Assembly (NCBI RefSeq): GCF_016920785.2
Contig: NW_024609857.1
Span: 129,387,094-129,451,093, forward strand
Origin: Ixodes scapularis
Taxonomy: Eukaryota > Arthropoda > Arachnida > Ixodida > Ixodidae
Length of the DNA: 64,000 nt
Direction: 5' to 3'
In this document: positions 1 through 10,818 of the stretch, one piece after another
Layout: every line of letters begins with the position of its first letter
Numbering within the stretch: position 1 is the stretch's first letter
Translations under genes and position numbers: made by a program
Notes under the pieces: model-generated
Databases searched by the model: none
Told to the model about the DNA's origin: nothing
The model's input: the letters and a program-made list of their open reading frames with translations, nothing else

Positions 1-1114
1 GCATTTTTTTATTATGACTCCCGCACCAGTCCTGCTTTGGGTTTACCAAACTCAACACCTAAACCTGAGTGTCATTTTTGTGTTTTCCAGCCTCTTGGTT
101 TTGGTCAAACTAAACACCCATCTACTTAAATGAGACACCTGAACGCACAAAAAATAGTTAATTTGTATTGATATTTTAGGTAGTTAGTTCCTCAAGCTAG
201 AATTTTGGAAACCCATGTCTCTCACGTCATCACGTTTTCCTGGAAATCCAGGAAGAGCCAAACCCATGCACAACAAAAAGGCCGGCCCGTCTTATTGCCG
301 TCGCAGAGCCGAGAAAGCAACGCTCGGTCATGGACTTCTAGGAGATTCGCGTTCATTCTTGCACCAGACTTTACTTTCGCCCTGCTTTCTTGTTCTCGAA
401 AGTGCCAGTTCATCCTCGCCCCGAGCACGTGACGCTTGAACTTTTTTTGTCGAACTTTCGAGATAGTGACGTACTGTAGATAAGCAGCTGCCCGCGGCAT
501 TGTCGAATCAGTCTCGCTCTCGCTCTCTGTTACGCTGCCGAATCGCCGCCTAGTTTCTGCTGCCGGCCTCGACGCTCTTTCTTTAGTTTTTTTTTGTTTG
601 GCACAAGTTCGCCGATAAAACCTTTATTTTTAAGTTCACTGTTCGTCCTCTCGTCACCTTCATTCGTGACAATATAAATCTGAGCTCATTGAAATATGTG
701 TAATTGGCCTCTGAAATATTCAATAGCGGCGCACGGGCAATTTTATATTTTTCAACGCGTCGGTGGTTTTGTTATGCATGTGTCTCGCCATTTGGCTCAG
801 GACGATTTTCGCGTTTTGTTCTGCCCACATTTGCTGGAGACGTGAGCTCGGAGCGTAGGTAATTGGCCCCCTTGCACGAGAACTGGCGCAGCCGTGCGCG
901 TTCCCAAGAGAGCTCGCGCAGAGAAGAACAAGCCAGGGACCAGGGATGTCAAATTCAGGACATATAAATATACCCTACTGGATCGAAGCGCCACCACGCA
1001 CGATTTCTCGCATTCATGTACAGGCCTGGAAGGCGATCCCACCGCCTTCTATTGGTTCAGAATCACACTAACCTAGTGTGGGGTTGCACCTTAAAGGCCC
1101 TGGGTTTGAAGGCT
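1..1114. other. unassigned DNA, with a possible old MITE remnant
   Basis: I see no convincing gene here. Open frames are short, overlap on both strands and have no recognisable motif. Bases about 840-925 resemble, with many differences, the reverse complement of the interior of the 172-bp MITE found at 30666-30837 and 49017-49188 (shared blocks such as GAGCTC...AGCGT and AGAGCTCGCGC), so this may be a decayed copy without recognisable termini. A TATA-like string (CATATAAATATA) at about 959-970 has no supportable gene downstream. Confidence 0.3.
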
Positions 1115-1458
1115 TTGGAAGTGCTCATGGAACAGAATTAGTTTACATAAATGTAGCTTCTTCGTGAATTAATGATATAGTTCACACAGGTATGCAGGCA
1201 TGTTTTATTTTTTTTTAGAAGAGGCACAATTACTGGAAATTAGTTTGTATGGTAGCAGGCAAAACTGCCGAATTGTCCCCCGTTGCCGGTATGAGATCCA
1301 TCTAGTGAACTGCCCAAAATATGCACAGCAATAGTGCTGTAATTTGAAATGTTTATACTTTTTCCTGCCATTCTTTCCTTATTCCAGCCTTGGGTGTTCG
1401 GAAAATACTCCGTTTAGTTTGAATTGTCATTTCCAATTAAAAGAGACACTGCTGCTGA

Positions 1459-3440
1459 CAGAGATGACAAAATTACTTTCAAAAAGTAATTAAATTACAT
1501 TACTAATTACTTCTCTAAAAACTCCAAAAATGTAATTAAATTACATTACAAATTACCGTGGACTACATTTTTTACATTACAATTACTTTCCAAAAATAAT
1601 GAAATTACTTTGAAATTACTTTGACATTACTTTTGAATACCTTGAGGCAGTAATTCGCGCTCACTTTATTTACCGTATACACCAACACAGTGTTTACAAA
1701 ACGAGCCATCGTTTGCCCACACAGCGCGTGTGCAGGAACCAGATCCGGAAGAAGCGAAGCGCTGCGCATGCGCAATGCGGACAGCAGCGCCACCGCAGTG
1801 ATGTGACGTCAAAAAACTGAGTTGGTCTCTATGTACGAAAACTCAGATCGTCCTGTTTACACCGCAACAACCTTATGGGCTTCAAAGTAAACCGTACTGA
1901 ACAGTGGTTTTGTTGGCGCACACGACAGAAGTGTTAAACATGATGAATAGCTTCTTTGGACGTGACTCAGAAAGACAGTCGACTCTCCAGTTTTGCTGTT
2001 CATTCAATGGTGAAGGTTCTTACTAAAAGGGTGATATGTTTCCGTCTTCCTGATTTAGACGTTGGAATCCGTGTCAGTTTGTTAAGTCGGCCAATGGCAG
2101 CTCGTTCTTACAAGGAGTCGTCACTTGAAACGTTTCCTTCCGCCTCGGACGCAATCTAATTCTATTCCCCCGAAAGCACTATACTCGGCGATAACGTTTC
2201 TTTGCAATGCAATGGAGAGGAGGAGAGCCCGCGCACAGCTTAATTCAAAGCTCAAAATGGGAGAGAGAACGCGTGCCTGGACCCTCAACTGCATGGCCAA
2301 GAAAAGTTGTTGCCGAGCATAGTTGACCTATTCTCGGTCATTCTTTTCAAGGAGCATTTCGAGGAGCATCCGAAACACCCGAAGAGTCCAAGATTTTGCG
2401 CATTGCCACATAAAGGAAGCGTCGCCAGTTGAGGAATGGCGCGAGTTTCCTAAATTGTGTACTTTTCCAACGAATGGGGGGTGATATCTGCTTGTAGGCC
2501 TATTCCCGAATAATCTTCCCAAGGGAAGGCAGCGAGGCATACCGCGAGCGACACCTGCTTTGCTCGAGGACGCACGAAACGTTCTGGGGCTTTGACAAGG
2601 AATTTGGAATTAACTATTTATTCCGGTCGTTTGTTGTTCACAGTAGTCGAAGCTTGCTGTTTGACCTTGCTTGACAAAAGTACAATGCTGGGGATCTGTT
2701 TGTCCTGTCCTCTCAGGTTTTAAATTATGTTTACCTCACTGGTGGTGTGCCCGTCGCCTTGTAGCCTATGAGCCGTTCATCCCTAAGCTTATGCACTGTC
2801 AGCTTAGGGATGAAAGGTGGAAGCTACGTGTTTGTTGGAGCAGTCACACGTCTGTCGTTCGCCACGTAACCACGCTCTCGTTCATACCCACACGCAGAGA
2901 AAGGGAAGGAACACGTTATTAAAAGAAGGTGTTTGATTGGTTCTGGTTGGCTTGCAGATCCCACCGCACTGTCAGCTTAGGGATGAACGAAGTATACTAT
3001 GTATATAGTATCGTCGTGAAGACGCGACGCCGTGAATCTGTCGTGCCTGGAGTTCGTAAGTCGTTGCCTTCCAGCGATGTCTACATGCAAGTTTTTCTCC
3101 TTCGCCTTTCCAGCCCTCCTTTGTGCGTCTGTCCAGCTCTTCGTACAAGGTTTTGCGCTCAGGTGGCCGTCGATTATTTCCTCTGATGCTCTTTCACAAC
3201 ATTTCACCATCCAAAATAATTTATCTCCTCTTCCTTAAAGCCTGCAAGCAAATTTTCTAATTTAGGACAAAAGTAATTTCAAAAGTAATGAGTAATTTTC
3301 TCCAAATTACTACCTGAAAGTAATTAATTACATTACTAAATTACTAGCCTAGAGAAGTAATTCATTACATTACTCATTACTCCAAAAAGTAATTTATTTA
3401 CTGTAATTCCATTACAGTAATGTCACTACTGCCATCTCTG
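1459..3440. mobile_element. hAT-like non-autonomous DNA transposon, ~1.98 kb
   Basis: The element starts CAGAGATGAC and ends with the inverse of CAGAGATGGC, fitting the CAnnGnTG-type terminal repeats of hAT elements. Both subterminal zones (1470-1640 and 3265-3430) are packed with AAGTAATT/ATTACTTT motifs in both orientations, another common feature of hAT MITEs. Comparison with repeat X copy 2 (12810-12850, uninterrupted) places the insertion in a CTGCTG run. The flanking octamers GCTGCTGA and CTGCTGCA are not identical, so the target duplication is imperfect or obscured by the trinucleotide repeat. There is no transposase frame. A 145-bp MITE (2179-2323) and a segment resembling the interior of the TTAA elements (about 2740-3000) lie within it. 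Confidence 0.6.
2179..2323 (+). mobile_element. ~145-bp inverted-repeat MITE (family M145), copy 1
   Basis: The left end ATACTCGGCGATAAC and the right end, read inversely as ATGCTCGGCAACAAC, begin inverted repeats of about 40 bp that run through a conserved TTTCTTGGCAATGCA-type block. The same element lies at 19701-19843 in the opposite orientation: its internal GTGCGCGGGC is the inverse of GCCCGCGCAC here. There is no coding capacity. It is nested inside the larger hAT-like element. Confidence 0.6.
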
Positions 3441-4376
3441 CTGCTGCAGGTCCGCAAAATCTTCATCAGCCTCCAAACTCCCTACAGCTGGACTCTGACA
3501 ACAGAGAAAAACAGGAGGAACAGCAAGCATTCAAATGGCTGTCCAGTGGTAGATGCTGCACTAGTAGAAGAAAATGTAGACCCTGTGAAAGGTGACAGTT
3601 TGCGTGAGAAAAACTTTTGGTATATTAGCTTCAGAACAATTTGATCTAGCTAAAATCTCAATTCTAGAGCCTGAGGGACTAATAACGGGCTAGACACACT
3701 CGCTTACGTTTGTTGTACATTACTTGAGGGATAATATAAACAAGTCGACAGATACCACCTGTGGAGTCCATTGAAATACTACCCGAATCCAGCAAACGTC
3801 AAATGCGAGCAATGTATATAAATAAATGTTCCTTCTTTTTTTACTTTGCCCCTGTACTTGGGCTGTCTCACTTGTGATTCTATCTCCATGGCCCAGGCTA
3901 TATTTAACATGTTGCTCGAGCAGCATGCAGCTTTTCTGGTTCGGCGATCTTGTTGAAAAACAGAGATACAAAAAGAAAAAAGAAAAAAAAAAGAAACACG
4001 AAATAGCATACATAAGCTGCCAATTCATTCAAACCAAAAGCAGCATTTATTGTGTGAGATGTAAATCTATAGTGGTGCTTCTGCATTTGTGGCCATATCT
4101 CTTTATTTTTATATACCCGCTGCGATTCATGCGTTGCCTGCCCTGTCAACCAAGCCTGAAATGTTGGTTGAAGTTTGGTTTGCAGCTACAAGCCATACCG
4201 CAATAAAGCCTCCTACGAGAAACACGCAAAAAAAAAATTAAATAGAAACGAGCGCGCCGACAGCTGACGTCGTCACAACCTCCACAGGGCGAGCGGGGTG
4301 AGTCGGGGAAAAATTCTGTCCTCGCCGTGACGTCACCACGGTTCGCCGTAAGGGGGCGCCACGCGAACTTTTCGGG

Positions 4377-5293
4377 GCTAATTCGATCGCAGCGCCGCCG
4401 CGTACATCCGGGACCTTTCTACACTCGCTGCTCGTCGATGCCTGATCCTACTACACCTTTCTAGTATGCGCCGCCTTTTCCACCGCTTCGTGGCGGGTAT
4501 GTCGACGGGTCATTTCTTGTTTCCGTATTTTATAAACTGCATTTGTTTCTTTTCTTATATGAAATACTGAACAAAAACTATTTTTATAAATATTTGAAAC
4601 GGTTCGCGCCACTTATATCTTGTTTTTCGACTAAAAAGAAACTTTTAGCGGCTTTGACCAGTAGTAAGCCCAGGACCGAAGACTTCACATGTCTCGCGCT
4701 TTCAGCACCGCGGGTCGCCCGGAGGAAGTTACCGTGCCGTCCGGTTAAAACATGACGCACCGATATTTAGTTACTCTCTCCGTGCCCGCTGGCGTGCCCG
4801 AACCCCAACAGACTTGGAAACCGCAAAAAAGGTAGACGCTTAAATATGATTGCCGGGCCCCTTTAACAGGCGTCCCTCTACGGCGAGACGCCGAAACACG
4901 CTTCTCTCGAGCGATGGAATGTCCGCTCATGCTCCTCGCCTTCCTCGCGCTACTTCTTCTTTTCTCGTCGGGTTTGAAAACCTTGTTTCGAGTCCTCATC
5001 GCTGCAAAAGCTGAGCGCTGAATACCAGAAATGCTCTTTGCTACCAGATCCTCGCACTCCAAATCTGCGACCGGGCACTATGGCTGCCGTCGAACTGCCA
5101 GGCTTTTGTGAGTATAGAGGAGGCTATAGTTTACCGCAATATACCTTCCCATAAAAACGTTTGAGGGCGCGTTCATTGCTGTGTTTGTGTGTTGTGGACA
5201 CGCACCTTCCGGCCAGCCGCAATTGCGCGCGAGCGCTGACGGGACTGTGATTCAGCACGTGTGGTCAGCGATTTTCGCAAACAGTGGAAACGT
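4377..5293. other. GC-rich unassigned region with a possible short first exon
   Basis: No clear gene. Bases 4380-4500 and 4660-5080 are GC-rich with many CpG. An ATG at 5080 (context GCACTATGG) opens nine codons (M-A-A-V-E-L-P-G-F) and runs straight into a strong splice-donor match, GTGAGTA, at 5108. This could be the first coding exon of a gene whose other exons I cannot see, or chance. No downstream acceptor or homologous exon was recognised. Confidence 0.25.
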
Positions 5294-5463
5294 CTCTCTA
5301 TTTCACCTTATGATGTACCGCGGGAAAGGCTACAAGAGCGAGCTCCTTGCACTAGGGCACGTCTCGGCGGCACAAGCTGTCGTGCACTAAGGGCAGCTGC
5401 CGACGATATATGAGCACGGGCTTCTAGCCTCCGCTGCGGTACAACATAAGGTGAAAAGAAGCA
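5294..5463 (+). mobile_element. 172-bp MITE (family M172), copy 1
   Basis: Inverted ends TTTCACCTTATGATGTACCG and the inverse of CGGTACAACATAAGGTGAAA bracket a conserved interior containing GGGCACGTCTCGGCGGCACA. Two better preserved copies, each exactly 172 bp by my coordinates, lie at 30666-30837 and 49017-49188. Those also retain the outer TATACTC...GAGTATA tips, which here are degraded to something like CGTCTCT. The element is non-coding. The interior conservation across copies marks it as a distinct family rather than a chance palindrome. Confidence 0.7.
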
Positions 5464-5830
5464 TAACTCTTTTAACGCAATGAATAAATAATTATAAAAT
5501 AAACAAATGACGGTTTACACCTGCACGGTACTTTATTTTTTTTCTTTACGATTGATAAGAATAAGGCGAACACGAGTACCGCGTGTACTTACGCTCCTAT
5601 CATTCTCATTGGCGCTTGGTGTCTTTTAGTCAAACTAAAATCAGGTTGAACTTTGAATGATCGCGGCTCGTCGAGTTACGGCCGGGATCCGACGACAGCA
5701 CTGATTATGCCAGAGTGCCACTAGAGCGACGAGCCACAAACACGTGCAGCGTGTACGCGAAGCTACCTCTGGAAGGCTTGCAGTTTCTCGGTGCTCGTGA
5801 AGCAAGCACGAGTGATAACAATCCAGCCCA
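5464..5830. other. unassigned DNA
   Basis: AT-rich stretch of about 370 bp. I see no gene, repeat boundary or regulatory signal that can be supported. Confidence 0.3.
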
Positions 5831-6765
5831 CTGATCCCCACGACTATCTGCTGGATTCCGTTTTTCCAGCTCTGCTTATGCACAGGAATGTGGCCACGGT
5901 CGGCCATCGTTTTGGTAGAGTTGCATTATCTCTAGCCATCATAGTAATATGGCGGACAGCGCTGTGGCGTCCGGCTGCCACAAGGATAGCCGTGGGTCTA
6001 GTACATTGTACCGTGGATGATATTTCGTGCTTGATGGAAGTTGCTCGACGAAGCAAATTCTTGAAACTCAGTGGATGCGACAGAGGAAGGTCGGCAATGC
6101 CGTCATGTTGTGCGGCCGCGCTGTTCAAATCTCCCCGATCATAAAAAGACAGGAACTTACCATCGGTAAGTGTTCAGTGTTTTGTGGCTAACCTGGCGCG
6201 CAGGGATACGTTCGGTGAAAAAAAATTTCTTTGTCCCCAAGGTTTCCGCGAAGTCCCGTTGCGTCTCTTCATATCTGGGTGGAAAGCATCGGCAGGTGAA
6301 ACTGGAAGCTCTCAGAGACGAGCGTAGTCTGTTCGGACAAATTTGAAGAAAAATGGTTTGACAGGATGGGGGAAAATGTGCTCCCACTATCTTCAATATG
6401 CCTAAAAACCTCACCAAGGTTTTTAGGCATGTACACCTACCTCTAAGAATATAAACGTTATGTCTTAAAAGGCAATGCGAGGTACTCAGAACAAAATTAT
6501 TATCTTTTTATTTAATACAAGTTAGTCCATCATTTTATTGTTATCGGCAATCTGGTGTATGCCAAATTTGAGCACTCGAAGGATTCTTTCAACACCATCA
6601 CACACGCATTGCACAGAAGCAAGTCCCACCATGGTGGGATCTTGCAACCACCATGCTACTATAGTGTGGCCAGAGATAATATAAGTCTGCCAAAAAGATG
6701 GCAGACCGTGGCAGCTTCCGCGGAGCGGGCAAACGCGATCCAGCAGATAGTCACAGAGATCAATG
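5831..6765. mobile_element. element with ~120-bp inverted terminal repeats
   Basis: Bases about 5831-5955 match the reverse complement of about 6640-6765. The shared inverse blocks include GACTATCTGCTGGAT and AGATAATATAAGTCTGCC (in the left arm AGATAATGCAACTCTACC). The arms differ at many positions, so the element is old. The interior (5956-6639) has an open frame ending near 6144 but no recognised domain; a palindrome CCTAAAAACCTCACCAAGG...TTTTTAGG lies at about 6400-6430. I read it as a non-autonomous long-inverted-repeat transposon. No convincing target duplication was found. Confidence 0.45.
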
Positions 6766-6860
6766 AACTAATTTGTTTGTGCTAAATGTTTAAAGAATAT
6801 GCACGTCTTTTTAGAAAATATGTTTTCTTCACTGTAGTGTATCTTTAATATAGAATAAAT

Positions 6861-6865
6861 AAAAA
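6861..6865 (-). terminator. Pol III terminator of tRNA-Ala
   Basis: A run of five T on the minus strand begins a few bases after the 3' end of the tRNA-Ala gene, the usual RNA polymerase III stop signal. Its presence suggests the tRNA gene is a functional transcription unit rather than a SINE head. Confidence 0.6.
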
Positions 6866-6870
6866 GTCAT

Positions 6871-6943
6871 TGGAGGTGCGGGGTATCGATCCCCGTACCT
6901 CTCGCATGCTAAGCGAGCGCTCTACCATCTGAGCTACACCCCC
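6871..6943 (-). tRNA. tRNA-Ala (anticodon AGC)
   Basis: A 73-nt cloverleaf reads off the minus strand. Acceptor strands GGGGGTG and CACCTCC pair, with the G3:U70 wobble that is the alanine identity element, and A73 is the discriminator. The D arm is GCTC...GAGC, the anticodon arm CTCGC-TTAGCAT-GCGAG contains AGC, and the T arm is CGGGG-ATCGATA-CCCCG. The internal A box (TAGCTCAGATGG) and B box (GGATCGATACC) are present, there is no intron, and CCA is not encoded, as expected for a eukaryotic nuclear gene. It decodes GCU and, after A34-to-inosine modification, GCC. A second copy at 31470-33077 is interrupted by a retrotransposon. Confidence 0.95.
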
Positions 6944-7569
6944 GGACGAGAATGGCGCAAGCGAAGGCCGCAGAAGACAGTGATAGTGCCAGTGCCAGCT
7001 TCCTCCTCACCTGGCTAGTAGCAAACTGGATCGCAGTCGGGAGGAAACGCAAGACCGTTTGAAAACCTGTTTTATACGACCGCTATACTTTCTCCCCCAG
7101 CAGCACCTTGAAACGGAAAATAATTAAAACTAGGGCGCTTCGAACTTGGAAGTGACGAAATAACTCCATCAGGATAATTTCACCGACAGTGGCGAAAGGT
7201 AGAACATGAGCTTTACCGGGTAATTAGTAAACTACTGTGAACCCCTTAATGTTCGCAAGCCCATACTCATGGCGAATAATGAAAAACAAATCACGACCTT
7301 TTGAGTTTTAGAGGCTTGAATTGGATCGTTTACTATTAGCGAAATTTAATGGTCACGACTGCAGTCATGTCTTGTTGCTATACATACCTCTATCCACCCC
7401 CCCCCCCCCTTTCCATAAACATATATATATACACGCATTTATATAGTTTGCACCCGAACATTTGGTCTATTCAAGGCGGTTTCACGAAACTCCTTTTCAT
7501 ATCCGGTAAGTCGCGTCCCGCCAAGTTGATGTACAGCGTTCGCCACTTCCCTCATTACCAGAAAGCAAA
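6944..7569. other. unassigned DNA upstream of tRNA-Ala
   Basis: The first ~130 bp is the 5' flank of the tRNA gene. It shares blocks (GCAA-CTGGATCGC, TGAAAAC) with the 5' flank of the second tRNA-Ala at 33078-33260, suggesting a common origin of the two loci. The rest is AT-rich with a C-run at 7396-7407 and a TA repeat; no gene seen. Confidence 0.35.
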
Positions 7570-7735
7570 AACGACACACACACACACACACACACACGCA
7601 CAGGCACACGCACAGGCACACGCACACACACACACACGCACGCACACACAAACACGCACGCTCGCACGCACGCACGCACTAGCCCACACACACAGGCACG
7701 CACGTACGTGCCCACGCGCACACACAAAATATCTA
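7570..7735. repeat. CA/CACG-rich microsatellite
   Basis: A purine-pyrimidine alternating tract of (CA)n, (CACG)n and (CAGG)n units fills about 160 bp. It is open in several frames on both strands (for example a Thr-His repeat on + and a Cys-Val repeat on -), which are artefacts of the repeat and not genes. Confidence 0.9.
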
Positions 7736-8889
7736 CATGAAGTAGAGACTTTTTGCGTGCGAGTTTCGTTTTTGTTTCCTGCAGTCTCGGGGTTGTGTTA
7801 TGTCCATTACCAGTGTGTTTGCGGCCTGACTTTCTGTTCATTAATTACGCCATTCGTTTGCATACCGTCCGTACGGCAGGGGACGCATATGGGCCGCATA
7901 AAGCCATGCTTACTCCGTCTTTTGCACTTTTTGTTTTGTTGAGTCGCTTTTGCGGAATTTTTTGGGGCCATTTCCGTTACCGTCGGGTTGACCTCTCTAT
8001 CACAACCTCGTCTTGAGCCCGAATAAAGGCCGGTATATATATACAAAAAAAATAAACAAGTACCAGACGATGCCCAACTGTATGTTCCCGACTACTCTGG
8101 TGTGGCGCAGTCGATCACGACGCGAAAGAACTCGAGCGAACTCGAGAACCCCGCCTCCGCAGACACAGGGCGAAAGTTCTGTAACATGGCGTCCGGCGAG
8201 AACTCGAGCCGGAAGTACGTCACATGTAAACTGCCTAAGGCGAGTTATTTATATTTACGGGGTCCATACTGCCGAAGCATGAAGTATGACTTCTGTGCCC
8301 TCCATTATACGTGAATTAGGACAGCAAAAATGAAGGGCTTTTTTTAAGTATAATCATAAAATGTTGCCTCGTCATCTAAACGGGCTTGGCCAGGTAAGAA
8401 AGGAAAAACAACATTCTGTTTTGGGCCCGTATTTAAGGTGGTAAAACAAGCCGAAAGCGCAGTCTTCAGAGATGCCAGAGTGTGACTTGGTTTGGGGGCC
8501 CACGTGGCTCGCATGCAGCCGCGCCGCTTGCTATCTTGGGACAGCCATGATGGTGCGTGGGTGCGGGAGAGCAAAATACGAAAATAAAAGAGTGTGCGCC
8601 GTGGACAAGGGAGCAGAAGGGAGAGGAAGTGAGTAGAGGGAGAGTAAATGGGTCTGTGCCTTCAAAGCGCAGCGGAGGCTGCGAGCCGATATGACTCCAG
8701 TCAAGAAAGTTCCAAAGCACAACGTCACAACTCTCATCATCTTTCTTTTGTGTGTGTTCTTGGATGCTAGTCGAATCAGAAAGTGCACCGCGAGAGTGCG
8801 CTTTCGGTGTGTGAGGATGTGTTTGCGCGTCTTTTGTCCTCACGCTGCTCTCCAATTTCCGATTAAACAAGAGCAGAGAGGCCGCCTAT
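7736..8889. other. unassigned DNA
   Basis: Open frames overlap on both strands without recognisable domains. CG-rich segments at 8098-8230 and 8460-8560 could be a promoter region, but no start, splice signal or protein family supports this. Confidence 0.3.
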
Positions 8890-9221
8890 TAACCGCGAGA
8901 AGTTCGCGTGAAGCCCCCTTACGGTGAACCGGGGCGACGTCACGGAGTGGACAGAATTTATCCCTGATTCGCCCCGCTTGCCCTATGGAGGCTGTGACGA
9001 CGTCAGCTGTCGGCGCACTCGTTTGATTTTAATTTTTTTTGCGCGTGTTTTTCGGAGGAAGTGTAAATTTTCAACTGTGACTTTATTGAGGTATGCCTGT
9101 AGCTGCAAGCGAAACTTCAAACAACATTTCAGGCATGGTTCACAGGACAGGCAACGCATGAATCGCAGCTGGTATATAAAAATGAAGAAATATTGCCACA
9201 ATTGCAAGAGCATAACTATAG

Positions 9222-9229
9222 ATTTACAT
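9222..9229. repeat. left 8-bp target-site duplication
   Basis: ATTTACAT lies immediately left of the 2,991-bp element and is repeated exactly at 12221-12228. The single unduplicated copy exists as ATGTAAAT (reverse strand) at 4059-4066 in repeat X copy 1, so the duplication is confirmed by an empty site in this same window. Confidence 0.85.
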
Positions 9230-9243
9230 TGGGCGGGTGAGAA

Positions 9244-9410
9244 TAGCTCACCGGAGAAAAGCTCACCGGAGAAAAGCTCACCGGAGAAAAGCTCACCGGA
9301 GAAAAGCTCACCGGAGAAAAACTCACCGAAGAAAAGCTCATCGTAAAACCGGCAAATGCGGAGAAAAGCTTACCCGGCCTTTGAACGGATGCGGAAAAGA
9401 GCTCACCGTT
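9244..9410 (+). repeat. left 15-bp tandem array of the 2,991-bp element
   Basis: About six head-to-tail copies of AGCTCACCGGAGAAA, with single-base variants (AACTCACCGAAGAAA, AGCTCATCG), are followed by two spaced copies within GCGGAGAAAAGCTTACCGG-like and GCGGAAAAGAGCTCACCG contexts. Fifteen is divisible by three, so the array reads as S-S-P-E-K repeats in one frame. I do not consider this a gene. Confidence 0.85.
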
Positions 9411-10464
9411 TTTTATTTTAAATTTTTTTCTTAGTTTAGCGGATTCTGCGTCACACGTTGTAATTTAATCTAATTCAAATTCGTAATTTCATTAAAAATA
9501 TGTCCTCTTTTTCTGTAATATTGTTGAAGTTCATTGGGCAAATTTACTAATTCTTCATAGATTAGTAATCACCCATTTTGTATATTAATGAAGCCGCAAG
9601 GGGGAGTATAAAATTAGAACATCGGACACCGGTAAAAAAGTCAACAATTTATTGACAGCTGACAGTGCGCCGTCGGTAGCTCTGTCAGTTTGTTCTTTGC
9701 GAGCTAATATGAATAGCAGTGTGTGAACCACTTCAGCTCCAAAGATTGCGTACTGCCTGATAGATAAGTATGTTTTTGTTGATGTAATCAGTCTCGGCTA
9801 CGCTTTTTTCGTTTTGTTATTTTCACTAACAAAACTTTAGTTGCGAGAACAGCTTCGTCATGTCGCGTCCGTTGTCTACACTCCGTCGTCGTCGTTTGAG
9901 CAGTTTTCATCATGTATAACGTTTACCCAACTCGCCCAATTCGCTACCTTACAGAAGACTAGTTCTTACATAGGTCACGAGCAACAACGGTGCCAGTGGG
10001 CAGCTCTGAAGGTCATGGGTCGCAAGCCGTAGAGGGGCACTATCACACAAAGGCAACGTCTGGGAAAGTCAACACGAACGGCTAGAAAACCTGCATGTCC
10101 GTGGAAGAAAGAAACCTCGATATCCTATTGACTGTTTTATCCTCTTTTCAAGGGTTAACAAAACTTCAAGGAAAATTCAAGGCACCGGGTTCTTGCGCAT
10201 GCGCTTTCAGATTTTCGGCGTTTACAGTTTTGATTTTTAGGTTTTAGACAGACATTAAGTTTTCGAGTTTTTTCGTGTCCTTCATGTTCATAAATTTTTA
10301 AATTAGGCTTTCGTTGCTCTAGAGAGTAAACCACAAAAAACACTTTCCCGCGACCGACACGCGGGCTTGACGTCACGGAGCTGCGGCGGAGCTGTGATCG
10401 CGTCGGAGCCGGGTGGTGTAGGCAAAAGGGAGCACGTTTCGCATGGGCGTCATAGCACTTCAGC
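9411..10464. other. interior of the 2,991-bp element, non-coding
   Basis: AT-rich DNA without a recognisable frame. Bases 10320-10460 become GC-rich (TTGACGTCACGGAGCTGCGG) directly upstream of the THAP start codon and may be its promoter or 5' untranslated region. Confidence 0.35.
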
Positions 10465-10644
10465 ATGGCGCGAAGCTGTGTCGCCGTTAATTGCACCGAA
10501 AGGTACAAAGAAAGTAGCGGAGTGAGTTTCCACAAGTTTCCGGCAGACTCTAAAAGGCGCAGAAGGTGTATAATATCCGTGGATCGAACATAATGGTCGC
10601 CTCACGCGACCGACCGTTTGTGCGGAAAACACTTTCTTGAAGGC
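10465..10644 (+). pseudogene. THAP zinc-finger domain exon, interrupted by one stop
   Basis: From ATG 10465 the frame encodes a 61-residue THAP domain: C5-x4-C10 at the start, F-H-K-F-P at 22-26, R-x-C-I-I-S-V-D-R at 33-41, W44-S-P, then L-C53-G-K-H56-F57. This is the C2CH zinc signature and spacing of the family. THAP domains bind DNA and occur in P-element transposases and many host proteins derived from them. Codon 43 is TAA (10591-10593), and the usual Trp of the central helix is Cys (residue 35), so this copy is inactive as read. The exon ends GGCAA followed by GTGAGG, an acceptable splice donor, as expected for a first exon. It reads toward the minus-strand remnant at 11755-11408. Confidence 0.75.
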
Positions 10645-10818
10645 AAGTGAGGCTTCCATTTCAATCTCCATCCCGTGGCTTGCTTATGTGCAGAGAAACC
10701 GTCGTCTGATCGAGAGCGCCCAGATTTTGTTCCCGCGGTGTTTGCGCACAAAGAACCGTCCAAGCGCTCGTAGGAGGCTCGCTACGCTACCAAGCACAAG
10801 GGGTCGGCGACAGAACGG

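Larger units (their letters stand above)
1115..4376 (-). repeat. repeat X, copy 1 (split by a hAT-like element)
   Basis: The outer parts, about 1115-1458 and 3441-4376, match the reverse complement of about 8890-9229 plus 12229-13160. The two copies are therefore inverted relative to each other and lie 4-8 kb apart. Read in the copy-2 direction the repeat begins with GC-rich DNA carrying TGACGTCACGG, then the region ending in the conserved GATTTACAT site, then about 900 bp of AT-rich DNA. I do not recognise the family and see no long open frame, so it may be a non-autonomous transposon or a segmental duplication. Its value is as a control: each copy shows the uninterrupted form of the site where the other carries an insertion. 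Edges are approximate. Confidence 0.7.

Noticed and set aside
4082..4206. Small gene in repeat X (ATG followed by A-C-S-C-K-P-N-F)
   Set aside because: The frame stops after about 16 codons and is not conserved in frame in the second X copy.
7349..7942. 197-codon + frame through the CA-rich tract
   Set aside because: The frame is kept open by the microsatellite (Thr-His repeats), and opposite-strand frames are open as well; no domain or splice signal.
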